Shown here one piece after another: positions 8,135-15,506 of a DNA stretch of 36,582 bases; position 1 is the first letter of the stretch; every line of letters starts with the position of its first letter. The notes under the pieces were generated by a model. The model saw only the letters and a program-made list of their open reading frames with translations, was not told the origin of the DNA and ran no database searches. Location of the stretch: positions 1 to 36,582 of the forward strand of contig NZ_JALDSX010000034.1 in the NCBI RefSeq assembly GCF_022748595.1, read 5' to 3'. Both the position numbers and the translations under genes were made by a program. The DNA comes from Brevibacterium sp. ZH18. GTDB taxonomy: Bacteria; Actinomycetota; Actinomycetes; Actinomycetales; Brevibacteriaceae.

Positions 8135-8746
8135 TCAGCCCTTGTCACCTTCGACCCCACGAAGGACCGACTCGATCGCGAGCGACACTCGATCGAGAGA
8201 CTCACGGCCGAAGATCGAGACCTGGACGATGGACCCCTGCATCAAGGCAAGGACCGCCGGTGCCATTTCGACAGCTCGACTCTGAGCCGCCTCATCGGAG
8301 AGTTCGTGGACACGGCCGAAGTACGCCGCCAGGTAGGACTCGAAATGCCCGATCAGCTCAGCGAAGATCTGCTGTGCGATCGTTGCAAATTCAGCGTTAT
8401 GCGTGGCTTCACCCCACACCTGCAGCACGAGCGGAGCGAACGGATTGTCATCGACGAGCGAGGCGAGCAGCTGACTGAACACCCTGCTGGGAGGAGGGAT
8501 CACCTCGGCGGAGCTGAAGTCATCGAGCGCACCCGCACGTTCGGACATAATCCGCCTGCCGACGTCGATCGTCAGCTCCGCCTTGGACGAGTAGTAGACA
8601 TAGACGGCACCGGCAGAGAGGTCCGCCTCCTTGATGATGTCAGCCATCGAGGCGCCGGTGAAGCCCTTTCGCCCGAAGCATTCGAGCGCAGCATTCTGGA
8701 TCCGCAGTCGCATAGCGTTCCGATGCTCGTCAGTGACTCTGGGCAC
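8135..8746 (-). CDS. TetR family repressor, divergent from the DUF3533 gene
   Basis: The 203-residue protein has a textbook TetR N-terminus: ALECFGRKGFTGASMADIIK, then EADLSAGAVYVYYSSKAEL, with tyrosines at the usual recognition-helix positions. The C-terminal domain is helical and resembles AcrR/QacR-type ligand domains. GTG 8746 is preceded by GGAGGAAAA, a very strong ribosome site. The 92-bp divergent gap to the DUF3533 gene holds two palindromes (8759-8776 and 8804-8817), as expected for a repressor controlling itself and its neighbour. Confidence 0.9.
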   Translation of the reverse strand: MPRVTDEHRNAMRLRIQNAALECFGRKGFTGASMADIIKEADLSAGAVYVYYSSKAELTIDVGRRIMSERAGALDDFSSAEVIPPPSRVFSQLLASLVDDNPFAPLVLQVWGEATHNAEFATIAQQIFAELIGHFESYLAAYFGRVHELSDEAAQSRAVEMAPAVLALMQGSIVQVSIFGRESLDRVSLAIESVLRGVEGDKG

Positions 8747-8758
8747 TTTTCCTCCAAA

Positions 8759-8776
8759 AACGAATGATCATTCTTG
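8759..8776. promoter_or_regulatory. Palindromic operator 1 of the TetR/DUF3533 region
   Basis: The 12-bp core GAATGATCATTC (8762-8773) is a perfect palindrome, extended on the left to AACGAATGA and on the right to TCATTCTTG. It sits directly upstream of the repressor's ribosome site. It shares AACGAAT half-sites with operator 2. Confidence 0.65.
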
Positions 8777-8803
8777 ATATACACTACTCGACGGAGTAAA
8801 AAG

Positions 8804-8817
8804 AACGAGTATTCGTT
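8804..8817. promoter_or_regulatory. Operator 2 of the TetR/DUF3533 region
   Basis: AACGAGTATTCGTT is a 14-bp palindrome with one mismatched pair, located 21 bp before the DUF3533 start. Its half-sites match those of operator 1, but they are four bases closer together. Confidence 0.6.
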
Positions 8818-8838
8818 TTCGACGATAGGACAGCCATT

Positions 8839-10191
8839 GTGACCAGAATCCTCAGCAACTCGGGAGATCCGAACCGTGCAGGTGGCACTGGCGGTACAGG
8901 CAGTGCAAGCGGCACGGGCAGTGCAAGCGGCACGGGCGGCGGCTACTCAAACAGCAGCAGCGGCAACTCCGGTGCCGGTGCGAATAGTTCCGGTGCGAAC
9001 GGTTCCAGTGCGAACGGTTCAGACGCGAATGGCACCGGTGCGAATGGCACCGGTGCAAATGACTCCGGTGCCGCCAAGAAGCCCAGCCTCAAGCAAGCGC
9101 TGCTTGCGGCTGTCTTCGCCTCGGTCATCGTCAGCGTGATCCTGTTGGCGTTCAGCTGGCCCACGGTCACCTCCGACCCCCGCGACCTGCCGATCGCCGC
9201 AGTCGGCGACCAGAAGCAGGTCGACCAGATCACGAAGAACGCCCCCGACGGCATGCTCGACCTCACGATGGTCGATTCCCGCGCCGAGGCGCAGCAGCTC
9301 ATCCGCGAACGTGAGGTCTACGGTGCCTTCATCGTCGGCGATCAGCCGGAGATCCTCACTTCCACCGCCGCCTCCCCCGCCGTGGCGCAGCAGCTCAAGG
9401 GAATCGCCACCCAGATGCAGCAGACGATCGACGACCAGGCGATCTCCGGTATGCAGGACGGAATGAAGAAGATGCAGGACGCCCTCAAAGCGTCCGCGCA
9501 GGACCCTAGTGCTCAGGGACCGGGTGCAGCCCAGCAGAATCCAGGTGCCGGAGCACCCGACGCCAACGGTCCTGATGCCTCGGCGATGGAGGTCCCTCAC
9601 GTCAAGGTCACCGACGTCGTGCCGCTCTCCGATGACGATCCGACGGGCGCGGGACTCGCGATCGCGGGCCTGCCCCTGACCATCGGCGGCATCGTCGGCG
9701 GTGTTCTCACCAGCATGCTCGTCCACTCGCGTCGCATGCGTGCGGTCGCGGTCCTCGCCTACGGTGTGATCGGCGGACTGGCTCTGACGCTCATCCTGCA
9801 GACGTGGTTTGGGATTCTGCAGGGCAACTTCGGGCTCAACGCCCTGGCATCCGGCCTGGCTGTGGCCGCGACAGCCGGCCTCATCAACGGGTTCGTGTCC
9901 CTGATCGGGTCCGGCGGCATCGCGATCGGCGCAGTGCTTACGATGTTCATCGGCAACCCGATCTCATCTCTGCAGGCGCCGAAGGAGTTCCTCGCCTGGC
10001 ACTGGGGCGACATCGGACAGTTCTTTGTTCCTGGAGCCTCGGGCACACTGCTGCGCGATCTCTCGTATTTCCCGGATGCGTCCTTGACGCTGCAGTGGTG
10101 GGTGCTCGTCGCATGGCTTGTCCTCGGCATCGGTCTGGTGCTCGTCGGCCACCTCAAGGCCCACGCGGGCGCGCGGAAAACACTGCACTGA
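8839..10191 (+). CDS. DUF3533/YhgE-like membrane protein (ABC-2 permease-like fold)
   Basis: The 450-residue protein starts with about 75 residues of Gly/Ser/Asn/Thr/Ala low complexity. One membrane segment (LLAAVFASVIVSVILLAFSW) follows, then an extracytoplasmic domain of about 170 residues, then five hydrophobic segments. This layout fits DUF3533 and the related YhgE/Pip and ABC-2 membrane proteins, which in actinobacteria are often paired with a TetR repressor and suspected of export. The extracytoplasmic part contains VGDQKQVDQI and VYGAFIVGDQ, typical of the family, and a Gln/Gly/Ala-rich stretch. GTG 8839 has AGGA eight bases upstream. Substrate unknown; control by the divergent TetR is likely from the operators. 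Confidence 0.78.
   Translation: MTRILSNSGDPNRAGGTGGTGSASGTGSASGTGGGYSNSSSGNSGAGANSSGANGSSANGSDANGTGANGTGANDSGAAKKPSLKQALLAAVFASVIVSVILLAFSWPTVTSDPRDLPIAAVGDQKQVDQITKNAPDGMLDLTMVDSRAEAQQLIREREVYGAFIVGDQPEILTSTAASPAVAQQLKGIATQMQQTIDDQAISGMQDGMKKMQDALKASAQDPSAQGPGAAQQNPGAGAPDANGPDASAMEVPHVKVTDVVPLSDDDPTGAGLAIAGLPLTIGGIVGGVLTSMLVHSRRMRAVAVLAYGVIGGLALTLILQTWFGILQGNFGLNALASGLAVAATAGLINGFVSLIGSGGIAIGAVLTMFIGNPISSLQAPKEFLAWHWGDIGQFFVPGASGTLLRDLSYFPDASLTLQWWVLVAWLVLGIGLVLVGHLKAHAGARKTLH
8899..9075. repeat. Coding repeats of 18 bp and 15 bp in the DUF3533 N-terminus
   Basis: Two identical 18-bp units (8899-8916, 8917-8934) encode Gly-Ser-Ala-Ser-Gly-Thr. Further on, seven degenerate 15-bp units (8971-9075) encode a Gly-x-Gly/Ser-Ala-Asn repeat. 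Both periods keep the frame. The encoded region is cytoplasmic and probably disordered. Confidence 0.85.
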
Positions 10192-10256
10192 AGAAGTGAA
10201 GTGGTCAAGTGGTCAAGCACTGACAAAACCTGTCCCGCTGAGCACTGAGCACAGCA

Positions 10257-10339
10257 CCGCCCGCCGTCACACCCGTTCCTCGTGCTGCGAGCCTTGCCCT
10301 CCCGGCGAGTCCTCCGATGAACTACGCGACGGCGGGCGG
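10257..10339. other. Long-range inverted repeat in the leader of the MBL gene
   Basis: CCGCCCGCCGTC (10257-10268) and GACGGCGGGCGG (10328-10339) are a perfect 12-bp inverted repeat with a 59-base loop. It could terminate the DUF3533 message or form a leader structure before the MBL gene at 10408. A short direct repeat AAGTGGTC also follows the DUF3533 stop. I cannot match it to a known riboswitch. Confidence 0.4.
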
Positions 10340-10407
10340 ACTGCGTCCAAATGCTGGTCTCACCTGCTGTCGGGGACTACCCTCGAGCAGTAGGAGGAAC
10401 AGCGAAT

Positions 10408-11235
10408 ATGAGCGCACTGACGAACGCCACGATCTGCCGAACATGCGGTGTGGAGACATCAACGCCACCCCCAGCTGAATGTCCGATCTGCACAGATGAG
10501 CGCCAGTGGGTTCCAGCCGCGGGGCAGAGCTGGACAACCCGCGAGGAACTCGAGTCCGAGGGACACCGTCTCGTGATCGAGGAGCGTGAGCCCGGACTCT
10601 ACGCACTGCACGTCGAACCCAGGCTAGGCATCGGGCAGACCTGCTATCTCGCCCAGACTCCTCATGGCAATCTGCTCTTCGACGTTCCGCCCTATATCGA
10701 TGACGATGCCGTTGCTGCAGTGACAGAGCTTGGCGGCGTCCAGGCCATCGCTGCCAGCCACCCGCATATGTTCGGAGTTCAGCTCGAATGGAGCGCTGCC
10801 TTCGAGGCGGCTCCCATCCTCGTGTGCCGAACCGATGCCGACTGGGTCCAGCGACAAGGGCCGAACATCTGGTACTTCTATCGCGAGTCCCAGCCGTTCC
10901 CAGGGACCAGTCTGTACCGGACCGGAGGCCACTTCGCCGGCAGCATCGTCGGCCTGTGGACCGGCGCCGACGGCAAGGGAGTCATGCTCAGCGGGGATAC
11001 GATCGGGCCCGTCGCTCGCGACGGTTGGGTGACGTTCATGCGCAGCTTCCCCAACTATCTGCCATTGTCAGCGAACGTCGTCAGGCGCATAGCCGCCTCG
11101 GTGGCAGACTTGGACTTCGACCGAATGTACGGCAACTTCGGTCGGCAGATCTCGTCGGGCGCCAAGGAGGCAGTCCAGTCGTCAGCGCAGCGCTACGCCG
11201 AGTGGGTTTCCGGCGAGCACGACGATCTGACCTGA
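10408..11235 (+). CDS. MBL-fold protein with N-terminal zinc ribbon
   Basis: The 275-residue product starts with a small zinc ribbon: CRTCG near residue 10 and CPIC near residue 26. A domain with metallo-beta-lactamase features follows: CYLAQTPHGNLLFDVP, then ASHPHMFG, GGHFAGSIVGLW and MLSGDTIG. The usual HxHxDH metal motif is reduced to HPHMFG, so it keeps the first two histidines but lacks the Asp-His. This is either a one-metal or non-hydrolytic subfamily. AGGAGG at 10392-10397 supports ATG 10408; an upstream in-frame ATG at 10351 lacks such a site. It stands alone, convergent with the desaturase gene. Function unknown. Confidence 0.72.
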   Translation: MSALTNATICRTCGVETSTPPPAECPICTDERQWVPAAGQSWTTREELESEGHRLVIEEREPGLYALHVEPRLGIGQTCYLAQTPHGNLLFDVPPYIDDDAVAAVTELGGVQAIAASHPHMFGVQLEWSAAFEAAPILVCRTDADWVQRQGPNIWYFYRESQPFPGTSLYRTGGHFAGSIVGLWTGADGKGVMLSGDTIGPVARDGWVTFMRSFPNYLPLSANVVRRIAASVADLDFDRMYGNFGRQISSGAKEAVQSSAQRYAEWVSGEHDDLT

Positions 11236-11290
11236 CTGTAAGCAAGCTGTCCTGACTACAAGCAATCTGACCTGACTGCAAGCAAGAAGA
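11231..11290. repeat. Tandem array, 3 x 20 bp, beginning at the MBL stop codon
   Basis: Three units related to CCTGACTGCAAGCAAG start at 11231, 11251 and 11271. The stop codon of the MBL gene (11233-11235) is part of the first unit, so the array sits directly on the gene end. Confidence 0.8.
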
Positions 11291-11291
11291 A

Positions 11292-11324
11292 ACCGGCCAG
11301 ATCCGAGAAACGGACCTGGCCGGT
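11292..11324. terminator. Terminator hairpin between convergent genes
   Basis: ACCGGCCAG (11292-11300) pairs with CTGGCCGGT (11316-11324). An inner TCCG/CGGA extends the stem past one mismatch to a five-base AGAAA loop. It lies between the convergent MBL and desaturase genes and may stop both; the A-rich stretch on its left would give a U-tract to the minus-strand message. Confidence 0.75.
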
Positions 11325-11418
11325 GATCTGTGCTTGAGGAGCCCCGCTGAAACGGTCGCTCGGGACCAACTACCTCCAGCCTCGGCGCGCGAATCGGCCG
11401 CCGGCTGCGAAGCTCAGT

Positions 11419-11469
11419 TGACTGTTCAGTTCATCTGACTGTTCAGCTCGTCTGGCTGTTCAGCTCAGC
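11419..11469. repeat. Tandem array, 3 x 17 bp, downstream of the desaturase
   Basis: Units related to TGACTGTTCAGCTCGTC start at 11419, 11436 and 11453. The array ends 15 bp after the desaturase stop, between that gene and the terminator hairpin. Confidence 0.8.
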
Positions 11470-11484
11470 AGATCGTCTTGGCGA

Positions 11485-12636
11485 TCAGCGCGAGCGGAAC
11501 TGCGCGGTGACCGGGCAGTCGAAGGGATCCGCCTCGCCGAGTCCGACGCGATTGAGGTAGCGGACGATGATGCCGAAGGACTCGAAGAGCGTCGTCTCCG
11601 TGTACTTGATGTCCTTCTGGCGGCAGTACTCGCGCACCATCGGCTGGACCTTGTGCAGGTTCACGCTGGGCATGCTCGGGAACAGGTGGTGTTCGATCTG
11701 GTAGTTCAGGCCGCCCATGAGGAAGCCCATCGGACGTCCGCCCGAAATGTTGCGTGACATAAGAGTCTGGCGACGCAGGAAGTCGATCTTGACGTCCTTC
11801 GGCACAATGGGCTGTCCCTTGTGGTTCGGCGCGAACGAGCCGCCCATGTGAACACCGAAGACCATGACCTGGACGATGAAGAAGACGATGCCGATCACGG
11901 GGCCAGCGGCCCAGATGGCCAGCAGCGGGAAGCCGATGATGCGGATGGCGATGAGGACACCCTCAACCCAGCGGCGCTTGATCGACGACTGGCCCTTGAT
12001 GATGGCCTCGACCGAGTTCACGTGCAGCTGCAGGCCAGCCAGCGTCAGCAGAGGGAAGAAGAACCATCCCTGGTGAGCCGCGAACCACTTGGCGAGGCCG
12101 GTGCGCTCACGAGCGTCTTCAGCAGTGAAGACCAGTGCGCCGGGAGCGATGTCGCCGTCGACGCCCGCCTTGTTCGGGTTGGCGTGGTGAAGAGCGTTGT
12201 GCTTCTTCAGCCACCAGCCGTAGCTGAGGCCGATGAAAAGGTTGCCGACGATCGTCGAGACCCATTCGCCGACTTTGCCGTTGGTGAAGATCTGGCGGTG
12301 AGCCGCGTCGTGGGCGACGTAGGCGGTCTGTGTGAAGAGGATGCCGAAGACGACTGCTGTGGCCATCTGCCACCAGCTTTCGCCGATCAGGAAGAGCATC
12401 GAGAAAGCCACGACGTAGGAGAGTCCGAGTAGAACGAACCGCAGAGTGTTCCATCCGGGACGCCTGGCCAGCAGGCCGGCTTCCTTGACCTGCGCCATGA
12501 GAGCGCTGAAATCACTCGTGAATTCCTGCTGCGCCGTGCCGCGTGTGGCACGCCTGCGCTCGAGGACCTCCGCACGTGATTCTCGATCGAGCGGGGTTGT
12601 CGATAATGGCTTACTCTCGACATTCACTGTATTCAT
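11485..12636 (-). CDS. Membrane fatty acid desaturase (acyl-CoA/acyl-lipid type)
   Basis: The 383-residue protein contains the three histidine boxes of di-iron desaturases: HDAAH at 109-113, HNALHH at 146-151 and QIEHH at 313-317. The QxxHH third box is typical of front-end or DesA3-like enzymes. Hydrophobic pairs lie at about 66-105, 125-142 and 190-260. It introduces a double bond into membrane fatty acids, using ferredoxin or another electron donor not encoded here. I start at ATG 12636; an in-frame GTG at 12675 would add 13 residues. Ribosome sites are weak for both. The two-component genes lie immediately upstream in the same direction, with a 24-bp palindrome in the 96-bp gap, which suggests membrane-responsive control as in the Bacillus des system. 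Confidence 0.9.
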   Translation of the reverse strand: MNTVNVESKPLSTTPLDRESRAEVLERRRATRGTAQQEFTSDFSALMAQVKEAGLLARRPGWNTLRFVLLGLSYVVAFSMLFLIGESWWQMATAVVFGILFTQTAYVAHDAAHRQIFTNGKVGEWVSTIVGNLFIGLSYGWWLKKHNALHHANPNKAGVDGDIAPGALVFTAEDARERTGLAKWFAAHQGWFFFPLLTLAGLQLHVNSVEAIIKGQSSIKRRWVEGVLIAIRIIGFPLLAIWAAGPVIGIVFFIVQVMVFGVHMGGSFAPNHKGQPIVPKDVKIDFLRRQTLMSRNISGGRPMGFLMGGLNYQIEHHLFPSMPSVNLHKVQPMVREYCRQKDIKYTETTLFESFGIIVRYLNRVGLGEADPFDCPVTAQFRSR

Positions 12637-12692
12637 ATCACTTACGTTACGGACTGACGTCCGTGTTCGCGTCACCCCAGAGCACCGTATTT

Positions 12693-12716
12693 CACCCCCT
12701 ACCCTGGTAGGGGGTG
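12693..12716. promoter_or_regulatory. Perfect 24-bp palindrome upstream of the desaturase
   Basis: CACCCCCTACC (12693-12703) and GGTAGGGGGTG (12706-12716) are perfect 11-bp inverted repeats separated by CT. The site lies 56 bp before the desaturase start and 16 bp after the response-regulator stop. No T-run follows on the minus strand, so an operator seems more likely than a terminator. GC-tract dyads of this look also bind CsoR-type copper sensors, so the binding protein is uncertain. Confidence 0.6.
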
Positions 12717-12732
12717 GTCTTCAGAGCGAATC

Positions 12733-13698
12733 TCAGACCTGGGCCTTCGGGACCACGAGGCCCGATTCGTAGGCGGCGATGACGGCCTGCGCACGGTCGC
12801 GGGCATCCAGTTTGTACAGGATTCTCGACACGTGCGTTTTGACGGTCTGCACGGCGATGCACAGTGACTCCGCGATCTCCGTATTCGTCTCTCCTCGGGC
12901 GACCAGCACGAGGATCTCACGCTCACGGTCGGTCAGCTCAGGCAGTGCTTGAGCATTGGAGCTGCGGGGACCCGCCGCGAAGTGCTCGATCACCCGACGG
13001 GTGACGCTCGGCGCGAGAAGTCCATCACCCGATGCCACGATCCGCACCGCCTCGGCGAGTTCATCGGGCACCGCATCCTTGAGCAGGAACCCACTGGCCC
13101 CGGCGCGGATCGCGTCGAAGACGTAGTCGTCGATGTCGAACGTCGTGAGCATGATGATGCGTGGGACCGCGGTGTTGATCTCTGTATGAGCGTTCATCTC
13201 GCCCGCCAGAGCATCGTTGGCCGCCATCGGTGCCTTCGCAGCTGAAGGCGGAGAGGCGGGTATTGCCGGCTTCGTCAGCCGAGGAAGAAGCGAGGTACGG
13301 CGGGAGGTCGAGGTGGACGACGAGGTGGGTTGCTTGGACTGTTTGGACTGTGTGGACTGGTTGGTCTGTGTGGACTGGTTGGTCTGTGTGGGCTGTGTGG
13401 ATTGTGTGGACTGCTTGAACGATGCGGTCGAGGAAGAGTCGGACGGCGAATTCGAAGTTCGGGTAGTCGAGGCCTGGGGATGCGCTGCAAGAATCTCTCG
13501 GGTGGCTTCGATGCCGTCTTGAACGGGCATGCGCACGTCCATCAGGACGATCTCGGGCTTAAGTTCAGCCACGAGCTGCACGCATTCTGCGCCATCGCTC
13601 GCCTGACCGACCACCTCGATGTCGGAGTGGGCGTTGAGCAGTGCGGCGAAGCCGGCCCGAACCATTGCCTGATCATCGGCGATCACGATTCGAATCAT
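12733..13698 (-). CDS. NarL/LuxR-type response regulator with a low-complexity insert in the receiver domain
   Basis: The 321-residue protein begins as a normal receiver: acidic Asp8-Asp9, and phospho-acceptor Asp54 in IVLMDVRMP. After the third helix (AAHP, about 74) the sequence leaves the family for about 104 residues rich in Ser, Thr, Gln, Pro and Ala. It resumes at PRIIMLTTFD (179 on), with the conserved Thr and Lys207 in FLLKDA. The C-terminal LuxR helix-turn-helix is intact (LTDREREILVLVARGETNTEIA). NarL regulators are usually about 210-220 residues, and the insert explains the excess. Its ATG overlaps the kinase stop (ATGA), so the two are translationally coupled. The desaturase downstream is the likely target. 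Confidence 0.9.
   Translation of the reverse strand: MIRIVIADDQAMVRAGFAALLNAHSDIEVVGQASDGAECVQLVAELKPEIVLMDVRMPVQDGIEATREILAAHPQASTTRTSNSPSDSSSTASFKQSTQSTQPTQTNQSTQTNQSTQSKQSKQPTSSSTSTSRRTSLLPRLTKPAIPASPPSAAKAPMAANDALAGEMNAHTEINTAVPRIIMLTTFDIDDYVFDAIRAGASGFLLKDAVPDELAEAVRIVASGDGLLAPSVTRRVIEHFAAGPRSSNAQALPELTDREREILVLVARGETNTEIAESLCIAVQTVKTHVSRILYKLDARDRAQAVIAAYESGLVVPKAQV
13336..13416. repeat. Coding tandem array, 9 x 9 bp, inside the receiver domain
   Basis: Nine units related to GGACTGTGT run from 13336 to 13416 and encode a three-residue repeat with Gln at every third position and Ser/Thr/Lys/Asn around it (about residues 95-123). The period keeps frame. Confidence 0.9.
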
Positions 13699-15212
13699 GA
13701 GCGGTCCTCTCCATTGGTTCTCTGCGGGGTGCTGCTCGATAAATTGGCGTCTGGCTGGTTGGTGCTTGACCGGCCGCCACCCAGGTGATCGTCACCGGGT
13801 TGGGCTGTACTGGGTTGGGCTGTACTGGGTTGGGCTGTGCCGGGTTCGGCTGTGCTGGGTTGGGCTGTAATGCTGGCGCTCGACTTCTCCGAGCCGGTCT
13901 TGGCCGATTTCTGCGAGGTGTTCGAGTTTCCCGAACTCTCCGCATTCGGTGCCTCTGTCGAGGCTCCATTACCTTCCGAGTCGTCCTGGGCGCCGGGAAG
14001 TACAGCGACTACTTCAAAGTTGCCGTCTTGAGTCCATCCGGTGCGAAGCTCACCACCCACCGAGGCGGCTCGTTCCCTCATCCCGATGAGACCCTGATGC
14101 CGGTGCAGCCCGTGATCTGCGGTCTCCGCCGGGCCCTGTCCCGCGTTATTGACGACGTTGATCCAGAGAGCAGTTCCGCCGTTGTTGACGGTGATGCTCA
14201 CCTCGGATTCGCGTGCGTGCCGGATGGCGTTGCTCAGCGCTTCCTGCACGATTCGATAGCCGGCCAAGCTCGTGCTGTCGCGCAGGTTCTGACTGACAGG
14301 GTCTCCGTTCCACTCCAATGTGACACGAACACCGGCCTGCTGCGCTTTCTGCACGAGCGCTTCGATCTCGGAGAACTTCGGCTGCGGCGCCAGTTCTTGG
14401 GACGAGTTATCGTTGCGCAGCACGCTGAGCAGGCCGCGCATCTCGGTGAGTGCATGCCGCGCTGTGACGGAGATGTCCTCGAATTCCTTGCGCACCTCGT
14501 CATCGACGTTTTCGTGTCGGAAGGGAGCACTTGAGGCTTGGATGTTGATGATCGACATGCTGTGGGCGACGATGTCGTGAAGCTCGCGGGCGATCAAGGC
14601 GCGCTCTTCCACGACGACGCGTTTGGAGTGTTCCTCTGCCGAGTTCTCCATCTCTTTGAGAAGCTCTGACCGGATGTGCTGCCACTGTTGGATGATGACT
14701 GCTACGACATAGGTCCCGCCGGCGATGCACGAGAAGACGACGATGTTGACGATAGCCGCGTCCGAGCGGCTGTTCATGTAGTTGAAATGGCCAACGGCCG
14801 CGACTCCTGCAGAAACGGCGATGCTGGCGATGAGCGCGGCCAGAGCTACGCCCCAGTGGGCGCGGAGCCCGACGATGAGGATGATGCCGATCTGAGTGAT
14901 CATCATCGGCACCGACCACGGCCATGGCGAACCAGTTGCAAACGGCCCCAACAGCGGCAACGCTCCGCAGGCGACGATGGAAAAGATGGCACCGAGGACC
15001 GGACGCAGCATAGCCAACGGCATCGAGCCAGCATGGATCACGGTAACGAAGAAGGCCAGCGCGACTGGAGTGCTGTAGATGTTGGCGGCGATCGACGATT
15101 CGATGGCAAGCATCGCAATGGCAGCAAGAATCACCGCCACCCAGAGCAGGGCTTCAGGGTTGAACCTGCGGTCCGGCGGCAGAAACCTGTCGAACATCTT
15201 GATGACCATCAC
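13695..15212 (-). CDS. DesK/NarX-type sensor histidine kinase (HisKA_3) with repeat-bearing C-terminal tail
   Basis: The roughly 505-residue protein has five or six membrane segments in residues 22-175 with short loops and no extracytoplasmic domain, like DesK-type sensors that read the membrane itself. A short coiled linker precedes the dimerisation domain with phospho-acceptor His212 in ARELHDIVAHS. The ATPase domain has the N box in QEALSNAIRHA (323-333) and a G box HQGLIGMRERA (372-382). Residues 411-505 form a Ser/Gln/Ala/Pro tail containing a 15-bp coding array. AAGGAG (minus strand, 15229-15224) supports GTG 15212 or ATG 15209; the frame is open up to 15263. The stop overlaps the regulator ATG. 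Confidence 0.9.
   Translation of the reverse strand: MMVIKMFDRFLPPDRRFNPEALLWVAVILAAIAMLAIESSIAANIYSTPVALAFFVTVIHAGSMPLAMLRPVLGAIFSIVACGALPLLGPFATGSPWPWSVPMMITQIGIILIVGLRAHWGVALAALIASIAVSAGVAAVGHFNYMNSRSDAAIVNIVVFSCIAGGTYVVAVIIQQWQHIRSELLKEMENSAEEHSKRVVVEERALIARELHDIVAHSMSIINIQASSAPFRHENVDDEVRKEFEDISVTARHALTEMRGLLSVLRNDNSSQELAPQPKFSEIEALVQKAQQAGVRVTLEWNGDPVSQNLRDSTSLAGYRIVQEALSNAIRHARESEVSITVNNGGTALWINVVNNAGQGPAETADHGLHRHQGLIGMRERAASVGGELRTGWTQDGNFEVVAVLPGAQDDSEGNGASTEAPNAESSGNSNTSQKSAKTGSEKSSASITAQPSTAEPGTAQPSTAQPSTAQPGDDHLGGGRSSTNQPDANLSSSTPQRTNGEDRS
13797..13871. repeat. Coding tandem array, 5 x 15 bp, in the kinase tail
   Basis: Five units related to GGGTTGGGCTGTACT encode a Ser-Thr-Ala-Gln-Pro repeat on the minus strand. 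The array lies downstream of the ATPase domain and keeps frame. Confidence 0.9.
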
Positions 15213-15506
15213 GAATTCGGGTTCTCCTTCTGCGACCCCAGCCGACCTTTGAGGCCGAAGCACCTGGCACGCTCCGTCATGGTGACACTAGCAAACAGGA
15301 ATTCGCATCCCGTGAGAATATCGCCAGGCGGTCGGAGACCGTCCACAACGCTCAACGCTGGAATCATCTAAAACTATGGCCGTCGAGGTGGCCCCGAGCT
15401 TACGTGCAGACCTGCGGTATATGCCCGAGCTGTTGAACAGCCGAAGATGGAGCATCTATGCACATCACCGAATCTGGCCTGAATGCCTTGGTCTCATCGT
15501 GGTGGG
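15213..15506. other. Gap upstream of the kinase gene
   Basis: This 294-bp stretch holds the kinase ribosome site (15224-15229) and presumably its promoter. A small CGGTC-GGA-GACCG hairpin lies near 15331-15345. Open frames crossing it look like shadows. I see no gene or terminator here. Confidence 0.5.

Noticed and set aside
13217..13522. Repeat-rich plus-strand frame encoding Cys-Leu-Asp-Val repeats opposite the response regulator
   Set aside because: It is the reverse complement of the 9-bp coding array in the regulator; no ribosome site or family match.
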